Source: Larix sibirica
Taxonomy: Eukaryota; Streptophyta; Pinopsida; Pinales; Pinaceae
Length of the DNA: 26,597 bases
NCBI GenBank assembly: GCA_004151065.3
Contig: NWUY0304970058.1
Location: 1-26,597 of the forward strand
Direction of reading: 5' to 3'
A program made the position numbers and the translations under genes. This document shows, piece by piece, positions 1 to 8,994 of the stretch. Position 1 is the first letter of the stretch. The number at the start of each line of letters is the position of its first letter. The notes below the pieces were generated by a model, which was given only the letters and a program-made list of their open reading frames with translations, was not told where the DNA came from and ran no database searches.

Positions 1-235
1 TCATTCCAAGCATCATAAGTTTGGCATTCCAAGCCTAATTTCCAGCAGCTTTATTACCAATAGCATCCCCATGAGCAGCCTTCCCATCAGCACCAATTGA
101 AAGAGCATAAGTCCCAGGAGCAAAAGGATTCCCAAGAGCATTTCCATCAGCACCAGTCCCGGCATCATCATTTGAACGGTCATCATTCCGAACATCTCCA
201 TTGTGGCTTTTTCAAAGTCTTAAAGAGAGTCTTAT
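1..235 (-). repeat. Array A: codon-phased degenerate repeat, former repeat-protein sequence
   Basis: On the plus strand the stretch breaks into units starting AGCA or ATCA, of 12, 15 or 18 bases, all multiples of three. Read on the minus strand from about 198 down to 38, one frame stays open and gives a Gly/Ala/Asn/Asp-rich text with GADGNALG, APGTYALS and GADGKAAHG. The same words recur in array B (5837-6983), for example GNALG and PGTYA, so the two arrays are relatives. The frame meets a TAG near 35-37. The last part abuts, and may have been fused to, the retroelement remnant. No family is identified; the alternation of G, A and N loosely recalls head repeats of trimeric adhesins, but this is only resemblance of composition. 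Confidence 0.6.
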
Positions 236-519
236 TATGGACTAAGGTCGTATCCTCATCTAAATTAATGGAATGGGGACTAAGTCGGATGGACAAGCCG
301 ACTGAGTATATAAAAGTAAACGTTGGTTCTCCCGAGAATCTTAGAATGATCAAAATTGGCACAGGTACCTCGGAAGAAGAAAGAAAGGCAATAGAAACAT
401 TGATCCGGGAATATCAAAATGTTTTTGCTTTGTCTTATGATGAGCTAAAAGCCTACAAGAGTGATGTCATCCAACATGCCATCCCATTAAAAGAAGGAGC
501 TCTCCCGCACAAGTAAAAG

Positions 520-1205
520 TTAAGACAGATCAATCCAAAGCTTGCTCCCTTGGTGCAGAAAGAGTTACAGAAGATGCTAGACGCCAACATCATCGCTCCT
601 ATCAGATACACCATATGGTTGTCAAATCCAGTAATAAAAAGAAAAAGTAGTGGTGAGATCAGAATTTGTGTTAACTTCATAAATTTTCACGAAGCATCAA
701 CAAAGGATAACTATCCTCTCCCACAAATGGAACATCTTCTACAGAGAATTACAGGATCAGAAATGCTCTCTTTCCTAGATGGTTTCTCCGGATTCAATCA
801 AGTATTGGTGAAGGAAGCAGACAGGTATAAGACTGCATTCACAACTCCCTGGGAACATATAATATTTAAGAATGCCTTTCGGGTTGATAAACGCAGGTGC
901 TACATTTCAAAGAGCCATGGATCATGCCTTCAAAGATATTATCGGGAAGATCCTTGAAATATATGAAGACGATCTCACGGTCTATTCCAAATCCAGAAAG
1001 TCCCATATTGATCATCTTATACAAGTATTTGAACGATGCCGCAGCTATGGTATTTACCTAAACCCTAATAAAGTCAATTTTTGGAGTAACTGAAGGAAAG
1101 CTTCTTGGTCACATTGTTTCAAAAGAGGGGGTAAAGGTTGATCCTAAGAGAATAGAAGGTATTAAAGAAATTACTTTACCTAGAAGTCAAAAAGCTTTAC
1201 AATCG
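520..1205 (+). pseudogene. Reverse transcriptase domain remnant (gypsy pol)
   Basis: In a working element this domain copies element RNA into DNA. Visible landmarks: LVQKELQKMLDANII at 550-594 (fingers region), SGEIRICVNF near 649-678, LSFLDGFSGFNQ near 766-801 with the first catalytic Asp codon at 778-780, MPFGLINAGATFQRAMD from 872, and YEDD at 962-973, the family Y-x-D-D box with both Asp codons present. Thumb and connection motifs follow (LGHIVSKEG from about 1107, ALQSFFGKIHF and RRFIPNF to 1250). The frame changes between 855 and 871, destroying the segment just before MPFG, and again near 1083. The catalytic residues survive but the reading frame does not. Confidence 0.9.
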
Positions 1206-1229
1206 TTCTTTGGAAAGATTCACTTCATA

Positions 1230-1830
1230 CGCAGATTCATTCCTAACTTTGCTTAAATCACCAAGCCAATAACAAAGTAATTCAAAAAGGATGTAGCATT
1301 CAGATGGGATGAAGAAAGTAAAGCTGCCTTTTAAGCAATTAAAGAAGCCATCGTAAAATCTCCAGTATTGGTAAGCCCTTATTATTAAAAAGAATTTCAT
1401 CAATATTTTTTTGCTTCTAACGATACCATTGCAGGAGTTTTACTTCAAAAGAATGATAAGGGGGAGGAACAACCTGTGGCCTTTATGAGTCAAGTTCTAA
1501 GAGATGCTGAGTTTCAATATGCTATAATGGAAAAGCAAGCCTACGCTTTGGTTAAGTCCTTGAAACATTTCAGAGTATCTATCGGGTATTCCAAAGTGGT
1601 TGCTTATGTGTCCAGCAGTAAAAGACATTTTAGCTCAACAAGATTGTCTGGGGACCAGAGGAAAATGGTTTGCAAAGATACAAGAGTATGACTTGGAGAT
1701 TAAACCAACAAAATTGATCAAAGAAAAGGGTTAGCTCAACTAATGGCTAAAGGAAATAAAGAAGCCCTCGGAATGAAAGATTCAGCTCCTATGATCTCAG
1801 TTGTGGTTGAAGAGCTGGTATAGACGGTAA
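1230..1830 (+). pseudogene. RNase H domain remnant (gypsy pol)
   Basis: RNase H degrades the RNA strand of the RNA-DNA hybrid. The frame that holds the RT tail runs on through TAA codons at 1254, 1278, 1332 and 1386, each at a place where the family normally has a coding residue, so these are point disruptions, not a real terminus. Recognisable words are DTIAGVLLQKND (near 1417-1456), EQPVAFMSQVLRDAE (near 1468-1512) and MEKQAYALVKSLKHFRV (near 1527-1578). After a frame change near 1613 the text continues with the DYDLEIKPTK-like linker (near 1685-1715) and, after a further shift near 1728, runs to a TAG at 1821-1823. Similarity then fades. Confidence 0.85.
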
Positions 1831-1863
1831 TGGTCTTCAACCCACCTAGCTGTTTACCTGACC

Positions 1864-1980
1864 CGAAGCTGTTGTATCGCAAAGCTGTATTATGAAGCTG
1901 CCTTATCCCGAAGCTATCTTATCAAGCGGCTTTATCACATTTATAAAAAAGAAAGCTCTCTTATCCCGATGTCTTATCAC
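1864..1980 (+). repeat. Degenerate tandem array, ~15-base unit (GAAGCTnTCTTATCCC)
   Basis: About seven imperfect copies of a 13-17 base unit follow one another: GAAGCTGTTGTATCGC, AAAGCTGTATTAT, GAAGCTGCCTTATCCC, GAAGCTATCTTATCA, AGCGGCTTTATCAC, GAAAGCTCTCTTATCCC and GATGTCTTATCAC. One copy is interrupted by ATTTATAAAAAA. The array begins within about 40 bases of the last recognisable retroelement sequence. There is no ORF of note across it. Confidence 0.75.
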
Positions 1981-2319
1981 AACAAACAACTACCAATAAA
2001 AATCTATGTGTGCAGTAACAATACTCATATGACAATATCTTCTAGTGCCTGCCCGTCTGAGCCAAGACCGGCACAATTGGAAAAAATCTCTCATCTGGCC
2101 CCTTCCAGCTCCAGCAATGTAACCTAAACTTGCTTCTCCTACGGATGAATGAACGAGGGCTCCATAAAAGTTTGGCTATTTTAAGAAATGTCCAGTTTTG
2201 GGACTGGAGGTTGTACCTCTATATTCATCTGTCTAAGGCATAAATGCTACCCCTGGCCGGACCTATTTTTTCCATCAGTATTGTCCTTTTTAGGTCGGGC
2301 AAGCGGCTCGTACTTTGCT
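1981..2319. other. Spacer, no gene recognised
   Basis: No coding, RNA or promoter signal can be supported here. Reading frames are short and have no recognisable protein words. The segment leads into the ~70-95 bp repeat family that starts near 2320. Confidence 0.5.
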
Positions 2320-2580
2320 CCTTATAAAGGCGGGAAATTAAAGAATGGGAAGGTGGCGTATGCCTTGGTATGGATAGAGAGTGCTTGCTATCGAGGTGGT
2401 AAATTCGCGAGTGAGTGAGAAGGTGACGTATCCAAATGATAGAGAATGCAAACGTGGTCTATTGAGTTATCCTATTTTAACCTGGCCTAAGGGAAGGGGT
2501 AAATTCACTAATGAAGGGTGGCGTATCATCATTAATCTGATACTTTAGGTAGTAGGGAAAGGGTAATGAAAAGACGATAG
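2320..2580 (+). repeat. Degenerate repeat family R1, cluster 1 (GGTGrCGTAT motif)
   Basis: Three imperfect copies of one unit carry AAGGTGGCGTATGCC (from 2351), AAGGTGACGTATCC (from 2421) and AGGGTGGCGTATCATC (from 2515). Each is followed by GATAGAGAGTGC- or GATAGAGAATGC-like sequence and preceded by GGTAAATTC. Copies are spaced about 70 and 94 bases. A further copy about 1 kb away (3544-3600) is closest to the second. The short ORF spanning 2188-2418 is a by-product of the repeat. Confidence 0.75.
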
Positions 2581-3500
2581 ATGCGATACGAGATAGAGAG
2601 ATTGTTCGATCGCGGCTCAGCTTAGGATTCTTCACTTTGGCCTTATCGCTCGACCCCCCGGCGCCTTGGCTGTAGCCCTGAAGATCCATTCTCTTCTGAA
2701 ACCGCCCTCCAATTGGTGTTGACAGTTTGATACTTCCCTTTCCTCCGTTTTACCATTCCCGCCCCTCCTCCCTCGCTCGTAGATGCAATTAGTGAGAGTT
2801 ACTGTGGTCTATCCCACGCTACGGCACACGGGGGTTTTTCCCCTTCCTTTGTATTCCTTTTGTTTAAGGAGTGAGCATCTCGCTCTCGTGCTTCGGCAAC
2901 AAAGAGCCAGCCACGGCAGCTTATTTCTTTCTATGCTTCTTCCTTACGATGCCCCATACAGAACCTAGACCTCTCTTGCTCCTTGCCTTCTGGATTTGGT
3001 CGCGTCCAGGTAGGCCAGTTCCTTTTTCAAGCTACTTAAACAAAAAAGTAGTCTTGCTTTTACTAATCGCTCTGGTCCTGTCCCTTTCGTTTCGGTCGGA
3101 GGAGTCTTTATAGGGTTATCCTACTTGTCGAAAATCTTTGTTCACCACCCCCGCCTACCCGACGGCTACTTCCTCGATTGATACGGGAAAAGAAAGAACG
3201 CTTTCGCTTATAAAAGAAATAGCACTTCGTTTCCACAGCGTCGAGAGTGAAGTAAGTGCACTGGATTCATCATGATCGGGCCGCGTGCATTTCTGATCTG
3301 CCTAAACGAAAGCAACCAGTTTCATTGGGCCGCCTCCTTAATACGTCTATAATACATCATTCATTCTTCTGCTCGACTTGTCTTTGCTGGGTGGGGTGTG
3401 CGGGGTTGAAAAACCTATTTCGTTCATTAGTTTTTGTTCAATACTTTGTTTTGTGGAAAGCATTTCAAACCTATCCAGACGGGAAATTGATCACATAAAG
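2581..3500. other. Spacer, pyrimidine-biased, no gene recognised
   Basis: A long stretch with runs of CT-rich sequence on the plus strand. Several short ORFs on both strands overlap one another, have no recognisable motifs and are best taken as chance. No tRNA-like cloverleaf and no repeat of note were found by eye. Confidence 0.5.
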
Positions 3501-3509
3501 TGCGCGTTG

Positions 3510-3650
3510 CAAATGCTTAAGTGGCCAATATGGTATATTTGCTAGAGAAAAGGTGACGTATCCAGATGATAGGGAATGCGAGCGTAGCCTATCGATATGG
3601 GAATTTTGGTAACAAAAGTGGGTGTCTCCAGATGATTTAATCATTGCACT
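3510..3650 (+). repeat. Degenerate repeat family R1, cluster 2
   Basis: The block AAAGGTGACGTATCCAGATG (from 3549) followed by ATAGGGAATGCGAGCGTAGC matches the copy at 2420-2465 over about 45 bases with only a handful of substitutions. A weaker copy (GTGGGTGTCTCCAGATGATT) follows at about 3619. Confidence 0.75.
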
Positions 3651-4035
3651 TTCTGGAGGAAATGAGATCTTATTTTATTACGTATAGATAACAACTTTCT
3701 CTTTTTGTGAGGAGAAGAAAAATAATATTGATTCATGAGTTCGCGTTAAAAGACACCACAGAGACGAACGGACTCGAACCGAACAAAGAAAGCAACCTGG
3801 CTTTCGTCCCTCGTCCTCCTAATTACGGTCCTCATGGAATAAATAGCATTTTTTCGGTGGAATAGAATTGTCTCCTATTAAATAAAAAAAGCCTCCGTGT
3901 GATCCGTTCGGTCTAACCGAGGTTCGGGCAGCGATAGAGTAAATATGAGAGACTGCTGAACCTGAGCTGGAGCGCCATCTGGTCCCCTTCTCCAGAAGGA
4001 CGGGATGCGTGTTAATTTTGGGTATAGTACCCCAA
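3651..4035. other. Spacer upstream of the group II intron-like block
   Basis: No gene is recognised. The minus strand of 3760-3785 contains GGTTCGAGTCCG, which looks like a tRNA T-arm, but the stem does not pair fully and no anticodon or acceptor stem follows (see rejected items). If the block that follows is the 5' half of a split intron, an exon could lie in or next to this stretch; I could not match one. Confidence 0.4.
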
Positions 4036-4099
4036 CCGCTCACTCTCCTCCGGAGATAATGAATTTATCCAACAGCTACAATCGTATGCCGCCTGGTAT

Positions 4100-5130
4100 A
4101 TTGTTGCGGCCACCCGTGGAGCGGTTAGTTCCCCCATGGGAGCATGACCTTCCCATTGGGTAACTGCGAGCCGTGTATGAAACAGTGGCTCTTCAGCTAT
4201 GTCTCCCGGAACCCTTTCTACCGAACTCAGTAGAATGACGGGTAGGTTTTAGGGTCTTTCGAAAGATCTTTGTCACTCCTTGGTCAACCCATGCAATATT
4301 TGTTTTGTGACTATCTAGGATTCGGAGGAGTAGATAGCGGTAAGGCCATTCTTCGCTCGACATACCAGAAAAGAGTTGAGTTGGGCCAGATCATAGGGGG
4401 TCCACCTTGGGTGGGTTTCCGGTATAGCAGGGTGCACCACGTTGGCATGGCTTCTTCGGCCGAAAAAAGATGTACTAATGTTCTCGGGGTTGTTGAGGCG
4501 ACTTGCTAAGGGCGGGCGGTCTCAACCCACTTGGAGAGAGAGGGAATTTGTTGCAACCACTTCGTGTCGACGAGGATCTCGCCCCAAGGCGAGCCCGTTA
4601 GACAGACTAACAAGTTGGTTGTTTAGGAACGAATAGTAGGAGGAGTGCCATGACAAATCCATTATGGGAATTGGGCGAAACTCATTTCACTTTAAGTGTG
4701 GGTTATTCCCTTCCCGAACTAGAAGTGCAGTGATACCGCATACATCAGCCGATATAGTGGGTAGCAAGCCTACCAAACGTGCCGGGTTGTTCAGGGCGGC
4801 CGGCACTGTCAGATTCATAAGCGAATACTGCCGAAAACTAAATAGAGATTTGGTTGGTTCAATTTTGTTTATAGAAGTGCTATTCAGTAGCAATGAAGAG
4901 CAATTATCACTCACAACAGGGAGAGCCCACCAAACCAAAGGAAGAGGCGAATCAATAAAGAGATGTTTCAAAATCCATTTAATTGCTGCAACGCGCCAAA
5001 CCACCTAAGAAGCCCGCATATTATATATGCGCGTACGACCCCCGCTCTACACAAGGTCGCCGCAGCAGCGGGGAGACCCGCCCGCGGCTGGATAAAATCA
5101 TTGACTTATCCTAATGAAGTGCGTCTGGGT
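4100..5130 (+). other. Group II intron-like block (domain I, possible trans-spliced 5' half)
   Basis: From 4119 the plus strand reads GAGCGGTTAGTTCCCCC, then GGGAGCATGACCTTCCCAT, TGGGTAACTGCGAGCCGTGT, GTGGCTCTTCAGCTATGTC, and ACTCAGTAGAATGACGGGTAGG. This order of words is what I know from domain I of plant mitochondrial group II introns (nad gene introns). A GTGYG-like 5' splice site could sit at about 4116-4119. The downstream sequence to about 5.1 kb is more complex and GC-balanced than its surroundings and lacks the local duplications seen elsewhere, as expected of older conserved sequence. I could not find a domain V/VI stem or an exon, so this may be a trans-splicing 5' half or a relic copy. 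Which nad intron it belongs to is not determined. The overlapping ORFs (4270-4509, 4664-5008, 4687-5004 minus) are probably not genes. Confidence 0.5.
5015..5031. repeat. Perfect 7-bp hairpin (CGCATAT / ATATGCG)
   Basis: CGCATAT and ATATGCG flank a three-base loop. No T-run follows, so it is not a terminator of bacterial type. It sits at the 3' edge of the intron-like block. Confidence 0.8.
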
Positions 5131-5269
5131 GAACCTACGAATTAATGAGTTTTTGTTCAGTGATTGCTGCCGGACAGAGCAAGCAACGAAGAAAGGAGCC
5201 CACCAATACAGCCTGTAATTCCTCTCCCTTTGGTGTCTCAAGACCGTCAATTCAGAGTCTATTTAAAGA

Positions 5270-5291
5270 CCTACTTACCAAGCCAAGTAGG
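5270..5291. repeat. Hairpin (CCTACTT / AAGTAGG)
   Basis: Seven perfect base pairs with an eight-base loop. The right arm is followed by a duplicated TAGG, so alternative pairings slide by four bases. Confidence 0.75.
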
Positions 5292-5836
5292 TAGGTCAAG
5301 ACGGGGGGCCTTTCTGGCGGTTGACCTAACTGGGATAAAAGAAAAATAGCAGGGGGAATTAGGCCCTCCATAAGACAAGGCCTTCTAGCTATAAGTACTT
5401 CTCTTGGGAAGTTCGCTAGAGGTAAGTAAATCCACAACCCCGGTGAAAATGTGAAGAGTTGATCGGGCCTTTACCGGTTGGTCAAGGCCTTACCTTCCAG
5501 CTGGTAAGTGAGAGCTTCAGGACCTTCTGTCTGTTCGCGTCGTAGCTCAGGGAAGGTACCCGAGCTCAGCGCCTGAACCTGAGCCGGGTGGGTAATTGCG
5601 TCCTTTCTATAGTCACGGCATTATAGGGATCTCATTCAAGCGCCGGCTATCCCCTTACTTACCTTCTAGCTTAGGTAATATAAGGACCTTCCCTTCTATC
5701 ACCCTTTCAGGACCTTATTATTTTTGAATAGAATGGAATTTATGAAGAATCGCATTTCTCTTTCTGTCTTTTGTTCATTCGTGATGGCTGTGGATGAAAA
5801 CCACCCTTCTACTTCGTGATCGCTTTGGATTAATTG
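5292..5836. other. Spacer with TTCAGGACCTT direct repeats
   Basis: TTCAGGACCTT occurs at 5516-5526 and 5706-5716, with a shorter relative (AAGGACCTTCC) near 5681. Otherwise no gene or RNA is recognised. The ORF at 5252-5437 minus has no family features I know. Confidence 0.5.
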
Positions 5837-6983
5837 TTAATAATGGATCTGCTTTTCGTTCAAGTAAAAAGCTGCAGCACCATCATAAGTAGAAACGGGA
5901 TTCTCAGCAGCAACACCAGTAGAACCATCATAAGTAGAATAAGAAGCCGCCCGAAGAGCCAAAGTGAAAGCAGTTAAACGATCAGCATTACCAGGGTCAT
6001 TCCAATCAGCATCAGTTGAACCTAAATCAGTTTAATAAGCTGAACCATAAGCAGTTCAAAGAGCATTTGCATCATAAGTAGAAATGGTATCATCAGCTGA
6101 ATCAGTCTTATTATTCTCGGCATAACCAGTTGAACCAACATCAATTCCATCATTCCAAAGAGCAGCTGAAGGAGCAATTCCCGGATCATCCCCAGAAGCA
6201 TCAGTTTCAAAGGGTTTATTTGGTCATTCCCAGCATTCCCAAGATCATTTAAATGAGCTGAACCAAGAAAGGGCAGGCCAAGCAGAACAACCGGAAGCCC
6301 CAGAAGCGCAAGTTGAAGGAGCATAATCATCAGGCCAAACCTCATTCCCAGCAGTTGAAGCATAACCAGTTGAACCAACATAATAATTATTATTCCCAGG
6401 AGCAACAAAAGAAGTTCCGGCATCATCATAATTCCTAGCATCGGTCGAAGCAGCCTCACGACAAGCAGCACATCAATTGAACCGGCAGAACCCGTTGAGG
6501 CATAATTATAAGCAGCAACCCCAAGAGCATTTCCAGCGGCCCCATCACCAGTAGAATAAGCTTTCTTCCTCGTCTCTCCAGCAGCATCCCCATAAGCAGC
6601 GGTTGAACCAGTTGAAGGAGCTGAATTTATAGCAGAAGCAACACAAGGACAGCTGAACCAGCTTCATTCCCATCATAAAGTGAAATGGAATTCTTTCAAT
6701 CAGTTGAAGGGCTGTATCAGAGTCATTTGACTAAACAAAACCGGGCTAAGTAGGAAGAAGCATAAGTCCCAGGGTCATTTGAATAAGCAGTTGAAGGGGT
6801 AGCATTCCCGGCAGCCCCAGCAGAATCAGTTGAACAGGATTGATTCTCTGCAGCATTTCCAAGATCAGTTGAAGGAGCAGCCTTAGTATTATTGGCATTC
6901 CCAACAGTTGAAGCGGAAGTAACCCCAGCAGCACCAGTTGAAGGAACATTATTCCCAGGATTCTTTCCATAAGCACTAGTCAC
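5837..6983 (-). pseudogene. Array B: decayed repeat-rich protein gene (Gly/Ala/Asn/Ser/Thr/Asp)
   Basis: Read on the minus strand, the array gives low-complexity but patterned protein text over more than 1.1 kb. In 6983-6723 the dipeptide ST returns at 10, 13, 13 and 13 residues, with words such as STDLGNAAENQ, STDSAGAAGNA and SNDPGTYAS: a 13-residue (39-base) unit. A second frame (about 6565-6490) holds GDGAAGNALG. A third (about 6450-5837) holds STDARNYDDAGT, VGSTGYAS, VGSTGYAENN, STDADWNDPGNA and STYDGSTGV, and ends in a non-repetitive tail EKQIHY before a TAA at 5837-5839. Stops lie at 6032-6034 and 6056-6058, and frames change between about 6490 and 6450, between 6650 and 6723, and locally near 6215-6260. 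Nearly all unit-length differences are multiples of three, which suggests past coding selection. The Leu-rich ORF at 6022-6471 minus is an out-of-frame shadow. No function is claimed; it could also be a non-coding array built from codon-sized slippage. Confidence 0.6.
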
Positions 6984-7573
6984 TTTCGATGAAGCAAATG
7001 TTTACTTTGCAACAAAAGGAAAACCAGGAGTTAACTAGGGACCCCAAGAGTAAGTAGAAAGGTATTTCCCTCTTTCGGTGAGCATCCGGTATCTCAGCGG
7101 ATAAACATTTCTCTGAGCTTATCCTGTTGCTTAGCCATAGCCAGCGTCCCTCCCTTTAGTTCGAGAGCCATCACCCCACCCGATATGGTTGAAAGGCAAG
7201 TCAGAAGGCAGGCAGACGTAGTGATTAGGCAGATTTCTTATTGAAATGGATAGATAACGGTCATCTACAGATATGCTTTTGCTTTATTTATTCCTGCTGA
7301 AACGACTGCGGTGCCTTTGCTCGCTCGGCTAACATCTAACTTTGGATCCGTATCCGATGCTGACTCTATAAATGGTTCTGCAACAAGCTATAAATATTGA
7401 ACAAGATTAACCATTTCACATGATTATCCCATTGCTATTGTTAGCCCTTTCAATTAAGACTATAAGTGTACACTTCATCACATAAGTCATAGCAAGGCCC
7501 TTCCATGCCCACTGTATCAAATTTGAGGGGCGGAGCCGCTCACCCCGTTGGTCGAGCATCCAAAGATACTATC
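6984..7573. other. Spacer, no gene recognised
   Basis: No supported feature. The array B reading frame continues open for a few codons upstream (to a TAA near 7005), so the true 5' end of that decayed gene is unknown. Confidence 0.45.
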
Positions 7574-7590
7574 CCTTATATTATATAAGG
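7574..7590. repeat. Perfect hairpin CCTTATA / TATAAGG
   Basis: Seven base pairs around a TTA loop. There is no adjacent gene, so it cannot be tied to transcription ending or RNA processing. Confidence 0.8.
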
Positions 7591-8365
7591 CATCTTGACG
7601 CATGCATTTATCGCTTTCTCTCCTCCTCTAATAATAGGCAAGAGCGGCTTCAGATTCCTTCTATTTGAATGCAAGCGGGATTAGTCTAGCAGGCGGAGAT
7701 AGATTGGTTCTCATCCGAATCTCCCCATCCATATCTTCCACTACCTTGGGGGAATAACTTGCTTCCAGGGGGAACACATTAAACAAATACATTTATTAGT
7801 TCCTTGAACGGGAGAACTAGCTAGCGGCATATTAACCATCTCCAGCCGGCTTATCTTTTATGATGAACCCTAATCCATCCAATCAAGCCATCCAGCAGTT
7901 CAATGATCTAAGCTAAAGGGAAGCCCTCCCATTCCTCATCTTGGGCCCATCCCCGCAGGAGCATCCAATTATACTACAAGTTTTCGGGTACGTGTCAACC
8001 ATCCAGCCTGCCTGCCTCCGCTGTTTTTCATCAGTTCTGGCTGAATCCATAGGGTAGTGCCTATCTGATGATCCTACCCCACAACTAACTGGTTCTTCCA
8101 TCGAAGCGATTCTTTCCCTCGTCCGATCGATAAAGAATAAGCAGCAAGAGAGAGACCAGCCGTGCCATACAGCAATTTGGGAAGCTAAGTAAAGAAATTA
8201 CTCATCGAATCAGTCGAATCAACCATGCAACCATTCCATGCCTCAAGCAATAAGAGATAACGTGTTGGGACGAGGTCCGAGGCATATTGATCCACCGGGT
8301 CTCAAAATTGATTTTCTATTTAGGCAAGTCGATTCATTAGAGCCTTTCAGTTTATTTACTCCAAT
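7591..8365. other. Spacer, no gene recognised
   Basis: Short ORFs only (for example 7913-8101 minus). The one recognisable item is a fragment of the dispersed hairpin element at 8182-8203. Confidence 0.45.
8182..8203 (+). repeat. Fragment of dispersed hairpin element (AAGCTAAGTAAAGA..TACTC)
   Basis: AAGCTAAGTAAAGAAATTAC followed by TC matches the downstream arm of element copy 1 (from 18852), with two differing bases and a one-base length difference at the centre. The GGAGTT/AACTCC hairpin itself is absent here. Confidence 0.5.
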
Positions 8366-8387
8366 ACCAATAAGGTACCAATAAGGT
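8366..8387 (+). repeat. Perfect 11-base tandem duplication (ACCAATAAGGT x2)
   Basis: Two identical adjacent copies. The perfect identity makes this one of the youngest local duplications in the window. Confidence 0.95.
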
Positions 8388-8930
8388 GGTGCAGCAAGAA
8401 CGAAGTCGCAGCAGTTGGGTAAAAAACTATTCTAAGTTTATGAACTAATAAGCTAGTTTTTCAATTTGTGTGTGAGGTCCGGCCGGGTCCATCCCAAAAC
8501 CTTCTAAGCGTTTTTGTTTTTTTGCAAAAGCAAAGGTTTTATTTATACGGGTTCCAATGAGTATATGTATTTCCATCCGGATTATCAAATTGTAATTGTG
8601 CTTTTAGTGACGAATCCACTATAGCGTGTGAATGGATGATGTGCTTTTATGTGAATGGATTCTCTTTTTTTAAGTGATTTGCTTGTGCTGTGAACGGCTT
8701 GGATGATGTGAGTGGATATGTTCAGTGAGGGAGAAAATGATGCTTAAATTGACAACCCCGAGCAACAGCGAAAAGAGCACCGATTGATCAATTGATAAAA
8801 GAAAGCCTAGTTGGGGCGGAATGATCGTGCGAGTCACACCTGCCTTTGAGCCATACCAACATACCCCAAGTTGACACCGAACGATAGATATAGTTAGGTC
8901 CCCCATATGCAATCAGAAAAGATATTTCTC
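8388..8930. other. Spacer with GTGAATGGAT repeats
   Basis: Between 8626 and 8720 the words TGTGAATGGATGATGTG, TGTGAATGGATTC and GGATGATGTGAGTGGAT give a diverged tandem pattern. The 80-codon ORF on the minus strand at 8670-8912 crosses it and has no recognisable domain. Nothing else is seen. Confidence 0.5.
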
Positions 8931-8934
8931 TATT

Positions 8935-8994
8935 TTATCAAGTTTACACCAGACGTGATAGATGTTATCAAGTTCCACCATACGTTAAAGAGAA
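8935..8994 (+). repeat. Diverged 30-base tandem duplication (TTATCAAGTT...)
   Basis: TTATCAAGTTTACACCAGAC at 8935 is repeated at 8965 as TTATCAAGTTCCACCATAC, followed in both by GT and a purine-rich end. The period is 30 bases, with several substitutions between copies. Confidence 0.8.

Larger units (their letters stand above)
235..1830 (+). mobile_element. Decayed Ty3/gypsy LTR-retrotransposon pol fragment
   Basis: A plus-strand reading, pieced across three frames, follows a plant Ty3/gypsy polyprotein: the segment before RT (about 300-510), reverse transcriptase (about 520-1200) and RNase H (about 1380-1700), with the first residues of the linker after RNase H to about 1823. It is dead. 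There is a TAA at 514-516, a frame change between about 855 and 871, another near 1083, TAA stops at 1254, 1278, 1332 and 1386, and frame changes near 1613 and 1728. Gag, protease, integrase and LTRs are not seen, so this is an internal fragment. It is flanked on both sides by degenerate tandem arrays (1-235 and 1864-1980). Plant mitochondrial genomes commonly hold such nuclear retroelement fragments; the clade within gypsy is not assigned. Confidence 0.9.

Noticed and set aside
13-201. Leu/Met-rich minus ORF in array A
   Set aside because: Frame-shifted shadow of the codon-phased repeat.
3760-3840. tRNA-like T-arm on the minus strand (GGTTCGAGTCCG)
   Set aside because: Only three of five T-stem pairs form and no anticodon arm, D-arm or acceptor stem can be fitted upstream.
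4270-4330. The 22-base nad5 exon c near CAATATTTGTTTTGTGACTATC
   Set aside because: Its reading does not fit the expected NAD5 residues at that position and the flanks do not show intron boundaries.
4687-5004. 105-codon minus ORF opposite the intron-like block
   Set aside because: Conserved-looking sequence here is better explained by intron structure on the plus strand; no protein family recognised.
5880-6080. CATAAGTA words as plant mitochondrial promoters (CRTA type)
   Set aside because: They recur because they are part of the repeat unit of array B; no downstream gene.
6022-6471. 149-codon Leu/Met-rich minus ORF
   Set aside because: Out-of-frame reading of array B; the patterned Gly/Ala/Asn/Ser/Thr text is in other frames.
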